From JAJDYQ01 sp965214035 (GTDB lineage Bacteria; Pseudomonadota; Gammaproteobacteria; JAJDYQ01): a DNA stretch of 64,000 nt. Each line of letters opens with the position of its first letter. Positions within the stretch are counted from its first letter, which is position 1. The position numbers and the translations under genes were made by a program. The stretch is from assembly GCA_965214035.1 (NCBI GenBank), contig OZ243932.1:1798001-1862000 (forward strand), read 5' to 3'. Shown here one piece after another: positions 24,812 through 33,733 of this stretch. Under the pieces are notes generated by a model that saw nothing but the letters and a program-made list of their open reading frames with translations, made no database searches and was not told the DNA's origin.

Positions 24812-26899
24812 ATGACTGACTTATCCGTTTACCGAAATATCGGTATTTTCGCCCATGTGGATGCCGGCAAAACGACAACGACCGAGCGCATTCTGAAACT
24901 GACCGGAAAGATTCACCAAATCGGTGAAGTGCATGATGGTGCCGCCACTACCGACTTCATGGAACAGGAGCAGGAACGTGGCATTACCATTCAGTCCGCC
25001 GCGACTTCCTGCATGTGGAATAAACATCGTCTGAATATTATTGACACTCCCGGCCACGTCGATTTCACCATCGAGGTTTATCGTTCATTGAAAGTGCTCG
25101 ACGGTGGGGTCGGCGTATTCTGCGGTTCCGGCGGCGTGGAGCCCCAGTCTGAAACCAACTGGCGCTACGCCAATGAATCTGAAGTGGCCCGCATTATTTT
25201 TGTCAACAAACTCGACCGCGTAGGCGCAGACTTCTATCGTGTAGTGAAACAGATTGAAGATGTACTTGGCGCGAATCCTCTGGTGATGACTCTGCCTATC
25301 GGCATCGAGGATCAGTTCACCGGCATTGTCGATCTGTTGACCCGCAAGGCATGGGTCTGGGACGATTCGGGCGACCCCATTAACTACAATGTTATTGACC
25401 CCCCGGCAGATATGGCAGACAGGATTGAACAGTATCGCGAGAAAATTATAGAAACGGCCATTGAGCAGGACGATGACATCATGGAGGCCTATCTGGATGG
25501 TCGTGAACCTGATATCGACACCGTCCGCAAATTGATTCGCAAGGGCACTATCGCTCTGGATTTTTTCCCGACCTATTGTGGTTCTGCATTCAAAAACAAA
25601 GGCGTTCAGCCGGTACTGGACGCGGTCGTTGATTATCTGCCGGCCCCAACGGAGGTCAAACCTCAACCAGAAGTTGATCCGGAGGGTAACGAAACCGGTG
25701 ATCTGGCAGTCGTTGACCCTGACCGTCCACTGCGTGCCCTGGCATTCAAGATCATGGATGACCGTTTCGGCACCCTGACTTTTATCCGTATCTATTCAGG
25801 CAAAATCTGCAAGGGTGACACTGTCCTGAATGCCTTTACCGGAAAAACCGAACGCATCGGTCGCATGGTAGAGATGCACGCTGATTCCCGTGAAGAGTTG
25901 GAATCTGCTCAGGCTGGCGACATTATCGCGGTTGTCGGCATGAAAAATGTACAGACCGGTCACACCCTCTGTGATCCCAACAATCCGGCCACTCTGGAAC
26001 CCATGGTATTCCCGGATCCGGTTATTTCCATTGCAGTGACACCCAAAGATAAAGCGTCTGTTGAAAAAATGGGCATCGCCATCAACAAGATGATTAAAGA
26101 AGACCCTTCGTTCTATGTCGAGACCGATGAAGAAAGCGGCGAGACCATCCTCAAAGGCATGGGCGAGCTGCACCTCGATGTCAAAGTGGATATCCTCAGA
26201 CGTACCTATGGCGTGGAAGTGGCAGTAGGCAAGCCCCAGGTAGCCTACCGTGAAACCATCACTCAGCGTATCGAAGACAGCTATACCCACAAGAAGCAAA
26301 CGGGTGGTTCCGGTCAGTTTGGCAGGATCGACTATGTGGTTGAGCCCGGCGAGCCCAACAGCGGCTTCCAGTTTGAATCCACAGTCACCGGCGGTAATGT
26401 GCCCCGCGAATTCTGGCCCGCGGTCGAAAAAGGTTTCCGGCTCAGCATGGAAAAGGGCACGCTGGCCAGCTATCCGTTGCTTGACGTTAAAATCACTCTG
26501 TCTGACGGTGCTTACCACCCGGTGGATTCCTCAGCGGTCGCTTTCGAGATCGCAGCAAAAAGCGCCTATCGCCAGACCATTCCAAAGGCCTCTCCACAGT
26601 TGATGGAACCTGTCATGAAGGTTGATGTATTCGTACATGAAGACTATGTTGGTGATGTGATCGGCGACCTGAACCGTCGGCGCGGCATCATTCGATCCCA
26701 GGAATCAGGGACAACCAGCATTCGCATTCAGGCTGATGTACCCTTAAGCGAAATGTTCGGCTACATCGGCGATCTGCGCACCATGACCTCTGGCCGCGGT
26801 CAGTTCTCGATGGAGTTTTCTCACTATACGGCCTGTCCGAAAAATATTGCGGATGAGGTGATCAAGGAAGTGCGGGAGCGAGAGGCCGCGAAGACATGA
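24812..26899 (+). CDS. fusA: Elongation factor G, second-copy type
   Basis: 695 residues with all five EF-G domains. Seen: G1 AHVDAGKTTTTERIL, switch region GITIQSAATSC, G3 DTPGHVDFT, G4 NKLDRVGADF, domain IV loop SDGAYHPVDSS, and MKVDVFVHEDYVGDVIGDLNRRRG. It moves tRNA and mRNA after peptide-bond formation, or acts in ribosome recycling. It stands alone, without rpsL, rpsG or tuf, and FCGSGGVEPQSETNWRYANE resembles the second EF-G (FusB) of gammaproteobacteria. Inference: a paralogue with another EF-G in the str operon elsewhere; the window cannot confirm this. Confidence 0.93.
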   Translation: MTDLSVYRNIGIFAHVDAGKTTTTERILKLTGKIHQIGEVHDGAATTDFMEQEQERGITIQSAATSCMWNKHRLNIIDTPGHVDFTIEVYRSLKVLDGGVGVFCGSGGVEPQSETNWRYANESEVARIIFVNKLDRVGADFYRVVKQIEDVLGANPLVMTLPIGIEDQFTGIVDLLTRKAWVWDDSGDPINYNVIDPPADMADRIEQYREKIIETAIEQDDDIMEAYLDGREPDIDTVRKLIRKGTIALDFFPTYCGSAFKNKGVQPVLDAVVDYLPAPTEVKPQPEVDPEGNETGDLAVVDPDRPLRALAFKIMDDRFGTLTFIRIYSGKICKGDTVLNAFTGKTERIGRMVEMHADSREELESAQAGDIIAVVGMKNVQTGHTLCDPNNPATLEPMVFPDPVISIAVTPKDKASVEKMGIAINKMIKEDPSFYVETDEESGETILKGMGELHLDVKVDILRRTYGVEVAVGKPQVAYRETITQRIEDSYTHKKQTGGSGQFGRIDYVVEPGEPNSGFQFESTVTGGNVPREFWPAVEKGFRLSMEKGTLASYPLLDVKITLSDGAYHPVDSSAVAFEIAAKSAYRQTIPKASPQLMEPVMKVDVFVHEDYVGDVIGDLNRRRGIIRSQESGTTSIRIQADVPLSEMFGYIGDLRTMTSGRGQFSMEFSHYTACPKNIADEVIKEVREREAAKT

Positions 26900-26997
26900 A
26901 CTATCAAGGTGGCTTGCTAACCAACGACGGCAGACACTATCAACTCTCAGTCATTGACCAGAGTCCAGATTGGGATACCCCGGCATTTTATCAATAA
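26896..26997 (+). CDS. Possible 33-residue ORF coupled to fusA stop
   Basis: The fusA stop forms ATGA with a new ATG. The frame encodes a 33-residue hydrophilic peptide (MNYQGGLLTNDGRHYQLSVI...) whose TAA lies inside the downstream terminator stem. It could be a real coupled small protein or chance. No family is recognised. Confidence 0.22.
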   Translation: MNYQGGLLTNDGRHYQLSVIDQSPDWDTPAFYQ

Positions 26998-27008
26998 AAA
27001 TGCCGGGG
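26978..27008. terminator. Terminator between fusA and convergent fumarase gene
   Basis: A perfect 12-bp stem CCCCGGCATTTT with a short A/T loop and its complement AAAATGCCGGGG. It lies between two genes that converge, so it could serve both strands. The T tract is weak on the plus side. Confidence 0.75.
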
Positions 27009-27057
27009 CCTGTTTCAGGGCAGCACCCATCCCAAACTGTTCAAGAAGGCAAAGTGT

Positions 27058-28566
27058 TCATTGCATTTCAACTTCAACCTGCCACTGTCGAGGACCGGTT
27101 TCATGCACGGAGCTGCCCCGGCTATCGACAGCTACGGTGACCGGCATGTCCTCAACTTCAAACTCGTAGATCGCTTCCATACCGAGGTCTTCAAACGCTA
27201 TCACTCTCGCCGACTTGACCGCTTGTGATACCAGATAGGCCGCCCCACCTACCGCCATGAGATAAACTGCCTGATGTTTTTTTATGGCTTCTATGGCCAC
27301 AGGCCCCCGCTCGGCCTTGCCGATCATGCCTGCCAGACCTGTTTTGGCCAGCATCATGTCGGTGAATTTGTCCATGCGTGTCGCTGTTGTCGGTCCCGCC
27401 GGGCCAACGACCTCGCCGCGCACCGGATCAACCGGACCGACGTAGTAAATAAACCTGTCGGTAAAATCGACTCCTGCCGGCAGCCCTTCGCCTGAATCGA
27501 GCAGTTCCTTGATACGCTTGTGAGCGGCATCGCGACCGGTCAGCATCCTGCCGGTCAGCAGTATGCGCTCTCCGGGCCGCCAGTCTCTTACGTCTTCCCG
27601 GCGCAGCTCGTCGAGATTAACGCGGCGCGCATCATCTCCAGCCTCCCAGGTAACATCCGGCCAGTCCCGCAGGCTCGGCGGCGTGAATACCGCCGGGCCG
27701 GAACCGTTCAGACTGAACTCTATATGGCGTGTGGCAGCACAGTTGGGAATCATACCGACCGGCAGTGATGCAGCGTGAGTCGGGTATTCCATAATTTTGA
27801 CATCAAGCACTGTGGTCAGTCCGCCCAACCCCTGCGCACCTATGCCCAGAGCATTCACCCTCTGGTAGATTTCCAGACGCAGCTCTTCTGTATGGCTTGA
27901 CGGGCCGCGCTCCATCAGCTCGTGCATGTCAATGGGTTGCATCAGCGATTCCTTGGCCATAACCATAGCCTTTTCCGCAGTGCCACCTATACCTATGCCA
28001 AGGATACCGGGCGGACACCAGCCGGCACCCATGCCCGGCACGGTCTTTTCTACCCAGTCCGACAGGGAGTCGCTCGGATTCAAAATCGTAAACCTGGATT
28101 TATTCTCGGAACCACCACCCTTGGCAGCCACCATAAAGTCGATTTCTTCTCCGGGCACCATTTCCAGATGTATGACGGCCGGTGTATTGTCACCGGTGTT
28201 CCTGCGATGACCAACCGGCGGATCAACTACGGAAGCACGCAAGGGGTTGTCGGGGTGCAGATAGGCACGACGTACTCCCTCGTTAATCATATCGCCCAGA
28301 GACATGGTTCCTTCAAAGCGTATATCCATACCAAGCCTGACGAATACCGTGACGATACCGGTATCCTGACACATGGGCCGCTTGCCTTCGGCACTCATCC
28401 GTGAATTGACAAGAATCTGCGCCATCGCATCCTTTGCGGCAGGCGACTTTTCCCGCTCCCAGGCCCGCCCCAGGGCCTGTATGTAGTCAAGGGGGTGGTA
28501 ACAGGATATGTATTGCAGGGCATCTGCCATGCTGTCAATCAGGTCAGCTTGTTTAATCGTAGTCAC
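27058..28566 (-). CDS. Class I fumarate hydratase (iron-sulfur)
   Basis: 502 residues, one-chain class I fumarase. N-terminal alpha part with RPMCQDTGIVTVFVRLGM (cluster Cys), AKGGGSENKSRF, and GMIPNCAATRHIEF (second cluster Cys); C-terminal beta part with LLTGRMLTGRDAAHKRI and VGPAGPTTATRMDKFTDMML. Interconverts fumarate and malate with an oxygen-sensitive [4Fe-4S] centre. It is transcribed convergently with fusA. The FumA/FumB type is preferred over tartrate dehydratase by length, but this is by reading only. Confidence 0.93.
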   Translation of the reverse strand: MTTIKQADLIDSMADALQYISCYHPLDYIQALGRAWEREKSPAAKDAMAQILVNSRMSAEGKRPMCQDTGIVTVFVRLGMDIRFEGTMSLGDMINEGVRRAYLHPDNPLRASVVDPPVGHRRNTGDNTPAVIHLEMVPGEEIDFMVAAKGGGSENKSRFTILNPSDSLSDWVEKTVPGMGAGWCPPGILGIGIGGTAEKAMVMAKESLMQPIDMHELMERGPSSHTEELRLEIYQRVNALGIGAQGLGGLTTVLDVKIMEYPTHAASLPVGMIPNCAATRHIEFSLNGSGPAVFTPPSLRDWPDVTWEAGDDARRVNLDELRREDVRDWRPGERILLTGRMLTGRDAAHKRIKELLDSGEGLPAGVDFTDRFIYYVGPVDPVRGEVVGPAGPTTATRMDKFTDMMLAKTGLAGMIGKAERGPVAIEAIKKHQAVYLMAVGGAAYLVSQAVKSARVIAFEDLGMEAIYEFEVEDMPVTVAVDSRGSSVHETGPRQWQVEVEMQ

Positions 28567-28718
28567 GATCTGTACTTGTCCAGGTCATTGGCTGTGCCGG
28601 CAGTATTGCAGCTTGAGGTCTGATTTACAAATACCGGCACTACCGGTCTTTCCAGAGGCCATGTTGCTGGCAGGGTATGTCGGACCGCCGACAAAGCTTT
28701 TCACATACCCACATACCA

Positions 28719-29255
28719 TCAAACAATTTCAATGCGCGACCAGTCAAAAGCCGGGCCGGGGTCGGTTTTTCGTCCCGGCGCTATGTCGCTGTGGCCGACA
28801 ATGGCCTGCGGGTGAATACCGGTGTATGTTTTCCGCAACAGGTGAATCGTCTCTGCCAATACTTCATATTGTCTTTCTTCATAGGGAATATCGTCGGCAC
28901 CTTCCAGCTCAATACCGACGGAGAAGTCGTTACAGTGTTTGCAGCCCTTGTATTCCGACACACCGGCGTGCCAGGCCCGCCTATGAAAAGGTACATACTG
29001 GATAATTCTGCCGTCTCGACGAATCAGCAAATGGGATGACACCCGTAATTCGCAAAGTTTACAGTAATCGGCAGATTCTCGCGGGTCGAGCGTGTTGGTA
29101 AAGAGTTGCGTAATCCCTTCCCCACCGAAATCATTCGGTGGCACACTGATGTTGTGAATCACAATCAGCGAAATAGCATCAGCATTCGGCCGGTCATCAC
29201 AGTTGGGGGATTCAATGTATTCGGCAACATCAAGCAGACCATTGTTAATTTTCAT
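28719..29255 (-). CDS. ampD: AmpD, cytoplasmic anhydro-muramyl-L-alanine amidase
   Basis: 178 residues of the amidase_2 family. Zinc ligands appear in VIHNISVPP, AWHAG and GHSDIAPGRKTDPGPAFDW, exactly the AmpD arrangement. SVGIELEGADD and PYEERQY are also typical. It cuts 1,6-anhydro-MurNAc-peptides in cell-wall recycling and can thereby lower AmpC induction. It starts 8 bases after the end of the Tat-exported FecR-like gene upstream, so the two are probably one operon. Confidence 0.94.
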   Translation of the reverse strand: MKINNGLLDVAEYIESPNCDDRPNADAISLIVIHNISVPPNDFGGEGITQLFTNTLDPRESADYCKLCELRVSSHLLIRRDGRIIQYVPFHRRAWHAGVSEYKGCKHCNDFSVGIELEGADDIPYEERQYEVLAETIHLLRKTYTGIHPQAIVGHSDIAPGRKTDPGPAFDWSRIEIV

Positions 29256-29263
29256 CCGGTCAG

Positions 29264-29908
29264 CTATGCGTCAAACGGTACTGTGCGCCCTGCATAGGAT
29301 TCGTTTTTACGCAGCTCATCATCGGTATGTCTTTCAGGTTCTGCCATGGCCTGTATGCCCGGTTGCTCCCCGTCGGGCGTATATATAATGATCGGTTTGT
29401 GATGCGTGGCTGCGTAGGTCTCTCTGCCCAGTCCTGCCAACTGCACCTCTGTTTCACCGTAGCAGGTGCAGAAATAGGTCTCCGCTGGCCGGCTGTCCAG
29501 ATAAAATGCGGCATCTTTTATACGGATAATCGCCGAGCGGGTATAAATGGTTTTGGGTTCCCCACCGAAATTCCCCAGCAGCGCCCCGGTCAGCAGATGC
29601 AAACCGGTTCCGGTTTCCAGCTTCAATGAGGTACCACCACGCAACCGGTAAACATCCTGTCCAATACTGAAGGTCAGGCCAGAACCATGGGAAACCGTCA
29701 CCTGATCACCAAAATTAATCTGTGTTGCAAGCATGATTGGCTCACGGTTACGGAAGGCCGTACCTTGCAGTTCATGTACGTTTTGCACCTGAGCATGGCT
29801 GTCCGGCAATATCATGCCAACGCCCGCAGCCGCACCCAGCAACAGGAAGTCCCGACGGCTTGCTGACGGAATATCGCAATGACAGAGGCATGTTTGTCTT
29901 TTTTCCAT
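29264..29908 (-). CDS. Tat-exported FecR-like protein
   Basis: 214 residues. The start has a Cys cluster (CLCHC) followed by SRRDFLLLGAAAGVGMILP, a twin-arginine signal. The rest reads as a FecR-type beta-rich domain (INFGDQVTVSHGSGLTFSIGQDVYRLRGGTSLKL, IRIKDAAFYLDSRPAETYFCTCYGETEVQL). CTCYG adds two more Cys. Known: FecR-like domains occur as periplasmic signalling or surface modules, usually with anti-sigma factors, but no sigma factor is nearby. Tat export suggests folding, perhaps with a cofactor, before export. Function unknown. Confidence 0.7.
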   Translation of the reverse strand: MEKRQTCLCHCDIPSASRRDFLLLGAAAGVGMILPDSHAQVQNVHELQGTAFRNREPIMLATQINFGDQVTVSHGSGLTFSIGQDVYRLRGGTSLKLETGTGLHLLTGALLGNFGGEPKTIYTRSAIIRIKDAAFYLDSRPAETYFCTCYGETEVQLAGLGRETYAATHHKPIIIYTPDGEQPGIQAMAEPERHTDDELRKNESYAGRTVPFDA

Positions 29909-30071
29909 CTTCTCTCCTTGTACTGTGCCACGGGATTTGCCGACTTATGACCACCTGTATTGTATTCGCCATCCTGTGTATGAGTCCACCATAAACTGTA
30001 CTTTTGTTGGTCATGGTTGATAACGGGAATTATAATTAGCCGGGCGGCCTCACCTTGGTTCTGATTTTCAG

Positions 30072-30407
30072 GTCCGGGCAACCGCAGATCCATATTTCAT
30101 TGACCAGATCAGACATGAGCAGCAAGCTGTCTTAAGATTTTCAGCACTTCCCGTCAAAACAACTCCAGAGTATATTGGCTCTGTCGCAATGATATCCGCT
30201 GACGTGATGATCAACGAGGCAACAGGTGAACCGTATTACGCACTGACCATCGATATCGGAGAACCCTTGGGAGATGAGTTGAAACCGCTTGAATTGACAC
30301 CCGGTGTGCCAGTGGAGGTGTTTTTGCTAACCGAAGACAGATCACCGCTCAACTATCTGGCCAAGCCATTGACGGATTATCTTGCCAAAGCTTTCAGAGA
30401 AAAATAA
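30072..30407 (+). pseudogene. C-terminal remnant of an HlyD-family (type I secretion) adaptor
   Basis: An uninterrupted plus-strand frame from 30072 reads VRATADPYFIDQIRHEQ, then VLRFSALPVKTTPEYIGSVA, SADVMINEATGEPYYALTID and finally TPGVPVEVFLLTEDRSPLNY with PLTDYLAKAFREK. This is the last ~110 residues of HlyD/PrtE-type membrane fusion proteins, whose full length is about 430. An ATG at 30189 would give only 72 residues. No membrane helix, coiled coil, ABC transporter or TolC gene remains nearby. The secretion system has apparently been deleted. Confidence 0.75.
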
Positions 30408-30757
30408 GGCACACCTGAAACTCTAAAATAAAGGGCGACTATCCCTTGAAAGCAATTAAATAATCTCCCACACCTTCTCAGCCTCAATGCCCAACTGTTA
30501 TTATAAATTTCCTAATCTCACAACCAGTTGGGCGGGGCTACCTAAGCCACAAGTATTGCAGCATATCATTTGCGCTGACACAGAATTTTGAACATCCTTC
30601 TCAAATTCCAGACCATTCTAAAAATTTGAGAATACTGATGGTCTGATGGTTGAAATAACGGGGCTTTTCCATGAAAAATCACCCTTTGAGGATATTCAGG
30701 AAAATTCCACTTCTGGGTCCTGCTGCTTTTCGGGGAGGATCACCCACCCACCATCTT
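30408..30757. other. Gene-free stretch with nested inverted repeats
   Basis: No convincing gene in 350 bases. A 10-bp perfect inverted repeat TTCTCAAATT / AATTTGAGAA (30598-30607, 30623-30632) overlaps an 8-bp one, CAGACCAT / ATGGTCTG (30609-30616, 30638-30645), so two alternative stem-loops are possible. It lies between the HlyD remnant and the end of pyrC. Confidence 0.5.
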
Positions 30758-31807
30758 TCACATTTCTCCGGTATCCTGCACCTTCCAGGTTATAGTCTCT
30801 CCTGCTCTGTAAGGTAGAACGGATAATTCTCCCGAACCGATAATCTCTGGAATTGTTTGCTTTGTCCGTACCAGACTGATTTTCCGGTCATTGATCGGCA
30901 GCCCATAGAAAGCCGGGCCGTTCAATGATGCGAAAGCCTCGAACTTGTCCAGGGCATTTTCTTCTTCAAATACCTGCGCGTAATTTTCCAGAGCATGCGG
31001 TGCGCTGAATATACCGGCACAGCCGCAGGCGCTTTCTTTCTCATCTGTGGTGTGTGGTGCGGTGTCGGTTCCCAGAAAGAATCGGTTGTTGCCTGAGGTC
31101 GCTGCTTTGCGCAGTGCCTGACGATGTGTTTCGCGCTTGGCTACCGGCAGGCAGTACAGGTGGGGCCTGATACCGCCGGTCAGCATGTCGCTGCGGTTGA
31201 TTTGCAGGTGGTGTGCCGTGATCGTGGCAGCGACATTGTCGCCTGCCGCCGCCACAAAGTCGATGGCTTCTTTAGTGGTTATATGCTCGAAAACCACTTT
31301 TAGTTCCGGCATTTCAAACAACAGGGGCACCATAATGGTTTCAATAAAGAAAGCTTCGCGATCAAAGATATCTATATCCGGACTGACGGTCTCGCCATGA
31401 ACCAGTAACGGCATACCGATCTGCTGCATCATGTTCAGTACCGGGTAGATTTTTTTTATATCGCTGACACCAGCGGCCGAGTTGGTTGTTGCATTGACCG
31501 GATAGAGTTTTGCCGCTGAAAAAACGCCTTCATCGTAACCGGCCCTGATCTCACCACCGTCGATGGTGTCCGTCAAATAGGCGGTCATCAGAGGTTGAAA
31601 GTCGGGGTAGTCACTCGTGGTCGCCAGAATTCTTTTTTTGTAGTCTGTCGCGGCGGCTATTGTTGTTACCGGCGGGTTGAGATTCGGCATGATGATGGCG
31701 CGCCTGAATCGACAGGCTGTATATCGGGCCACCTGCTTCAGCATGGCACCATCACGTAGATGTACGTGCCAGTCGTCAGGCTGGGTAAGCGTCAGGGAAG
31801 TTGCCAT
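30758..31807 (-). CDS. pyrC: Dihydroorotase
   Basis: 349 residues from the ATG at 31807; in-frame ATGs at 31816 and 31855 are less likely. Seen: metal-binding DWHVHLRDG, AIIMPNLNPPVTT, the carboxylated-lysine region FSAAKLYPVNATTNS, HGE and FEHITT with further metal ligands, and GTDTAPHTTDEKESACGCAGIF. This is the E. coli PyrC type (class II). It makes dihydroorotate in pyrimidine synthesis. It is divergent from the dab operon. Confidence 0.95.
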   Translation of the reverse strand: MATSLTLTQPDDWHVHLRDGAMLKQVARYTACRFRRAIIMPNLNPPVTTIAAATDYKKRILATTSDYPDFQPLMTAYLTDTIDGGEIRAGYDEGVFSAAKLYPVNATTNSAAGVSDIKKIYPVLNMMQQIGMPLLVHGETVSPDIDIFDREAFFIETIMVPLLFEMPELKVVFEHITTKEAIDFVAAAGDNVAATITAHHLQINRSDMLTGGIRPHLYCLPVAKRETHRQALRKAATSGNNRFFLGTDTAPHTTDEKESACGCAGIFSAPHALENYAQVFEEENALDKFEAFASLNGPAFYGLPINDRKISLVRTKQTIPEIIGSGELSVLPYRAGETITWKVQDTGEM

Positions 31808-31995
31808 ACGGATCATGCTTCGATCATTACTGGAGATTATATCCGGTTTCTGCACGAAAAGTGAAATGGCTGGGCAGGGTCAGGCCTGATATACGGGATA
31901 ACCCTCCACTATATGCGACAGTCCAAATATAGGTAATAAGCGATATTTTTAATGCGAATTATTGATAACTGTCTGGTTTTATCTTTGTTAATCTT

Positions 31996-32014
31996 CCGCT
32001 GTTGATGACAGCGG
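31996..32014 (+). promoter_or_regulatory. Hairpin in the dab operon leader
   Basis: CCGCTGT-TGATG-ACAGCGG forms a 7-bp perfect stem 40 bases before dabB, within the 246-base divergent region between pyrC and dabB. The sequence just upstream (31925-31970) is AT-rich and could hold the promoter. No regulator site was recognised with confidence. Confidence 0.35.
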
Positions 32015-32053
32015 CTGTCGAATAGGGTTTTTTCTACAAGGGGCGATTGGATA

Positions 32054-33733
32054 ATGGGTCAACTGGTTTTGTGGCTGCCGGCAGTTCCTCTGGCCTCGGC
32101 ACTGCTGACGTTTCTGCTGGGTGGTGTGCTGGGCAAAGGCGCTGTAAGGATCAGTGCTGCAGGCGGTGTTTTGACTCTGGCATTATCAGCCTGGCTGCTG
32201 GGCCTGATTCTTCTGGGGGAGGACACGCACCTGCATATGCTCGGTACTTCCTGGGGGGGGTTATTATTCGATCCCTTAAGCGTATTGATGGCATTGCTGA
32301 TAGCAGGTGTGAGCCTGCTGGTGCGTATTTACTCTATTCGCTATATGGCTGAAGAGGCCGGTTATATCAGGTTCTTCGTACTGCTCGACCTGATGACAGC
32401 CACCCTGTTGATCATGGTGGCGGCCGGCGACTTGATCACATTGCTGATTTCCTGGCATCTGATCGGTTTATTGCTTTATTTTCTGCTGGGCCATGATACC
32501 CGCAGCCATTCGGCATACCGCTATGGTTTCTGGACCCTGATTACCTATCGCATCGGCGATCTGCCACTGGTTATGGCAGCCATGCTGTTGTTTCACAGCT
32601 ACGATAGCTGGTGGCTGCCGGAAGTTTTTGCAGGAATCGCAGCCGATCCGGAGGCGGTAACTTTTCTGGGCTTACCGGTGGTGGAAGTCGCGGGAGGGCT
32701 GGTTGCATTTTCGGCATTTGCACGTTCAGCACAATTTCTGTTGCATACATGGCTGCCCTACAGCATGGAGGGACCAACTCCGGTATCGGCATTGATGCAC
32801 GCTGGTATTGTAAACGCAGGCGGCATTCTGATTAACCGTTTTGCCCCGGTTTATGTCCATACCGATGGTGTATTGCACTGGGTGTTTATCGTCGGCCTGT
32901 TCACCGCAATTATTGGTTCTGTGCTGATGTTGAGCCAGAATGATGTCAAGAAATCCCTCGGATATTCAACGATGGGACAGATGGGATTTATGGTTATGGA
33001 ATGTGGCGTCGGGGCATTCTCACTGGCTGTCTTCCACTTGATCGCTCATGGTTTGTTCAAGGGAACGATGTTTCTCAACGCCGGAGGCGTTATCGGTGAG
33101 GCCCGCCGTGACGACGGTGTGCCGAAAGAAGACTTATATACCTTCGTTGTTGAGCGGCAGGCACCAACCTATAAACAGCCCTGGCCGATTATGGCAGCCA
33201 TTACATTAGCGGTACCCATCTTTGTGTTGTTTCTATCGCACTGGGCGGTAGCGCCGGATCTGTTCCAGAAGCAGGGTGCTGTTATTCTGTTATTTTTCGG
33301 CTGGGTAACCGGGGCACAACTGCTGTTCTCAACCTATCATATAGGCACACAAAACCCTTGGCGTCTGGTTGGTCTGATTATTATCTCATTTGTGATCGTG
33401 GTGATCGGCTATACGCTCATCAGCCATGCGTTTGATCTTTTCCTGTATCCCGATTCGGAGTTCGCCGCCCGGCTCTATCACGCCGCTGGCATTGATATAC
33501 TGTCCTTTGACATACTGATTTCTATCGCTACTCTGATTATTGTCCTCGGTTGGGTGCGTGTTTATCATCAACATCGTCATCAAGATCATAAAAATAAATA
33601 TCCCGGCAGCCTGTGGCTGGGTTTCTATGCGCTGATTTCACGTGAATTTTATATCAATGATCTATATTCCTGGATGAACCGCAATCTACTGTCGGCTTCC
33701 ACTCGCCTCAATGTATTGCTGAGATGGGGGTAA
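32054..33733 (+). CDS. dabB: DabB-type proton-conducting membrane subunit of a DAB inorganic-carbon pump
   Basis: 559 residues, about 14 hydrophobic helices, homologous in pattern to NuoL/Mrp antiporter subunits. Seen: FDPLSVLMALLIAGVSLLV, RFFVLLDLMTATLLIMVAAGDL, TWLPYSMEGPTPVSALMHAG (conserved lysine-helix region) and KKSLGYSTMGQMGFM. The helix that in NuoL carries WEGVGL reads SWHLIGLLLYFLLG here, with His in place of the ion-path Glu. Known: DabB works with the peripheral zinc protein DabA to accumulate bicarbonate using membrane energy. The downstream dabA supports the call. AGGGG at about 32040 may be the ribosome site. Confidence 0.88.
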   Translation: MGQLVLWLPAVPLASALLTFLLGGVLGKGAVRISAAGGVLTLALSAWLLGLILLGEDTHLHMLGTSWGGLLFDPLSVLMALLIAGVSLLVRIYSIRYMAEEAGYIRFFVLLDLMTATLLIMVAAGDLITLLISWHLIGLLLYFLLGHDTRSHSAYRYGFWTLITYRIGDLPLVMAAMLLFHSYDSWWLPEVFAGIAADPEAVTFLGLPVVEVAGGLVAFSAFARSAQFLLHTWLPYSMEGPTPVSALMHAGIVNAGGILINRFAPVYVHTDGVLHWVFIVGLFTAIIGSVLMLSQNDVKKSLGYSTMGQMGFMVMECGVGAFSLAVFHLIAHGLFKGTMFLNAGGVIGEARRDDGVPKEDLYTFVVERQAPTYKQPWPIMAAITLAVPIFVLFLSHWAVAPDLFQKQGAVILLFFGWVTGAQLLFSTYHIGTQNPWRLVGLIIISFVIVVIGYTLISHAFDLFLYPDSEFAARLYHAAGIDILSFDILISIATLIIVLGWVRVYHQHRHQDHKNKYPGSLWLGFYALISREFYINDLYSWMNRNLLSASTRLNVLLRWG

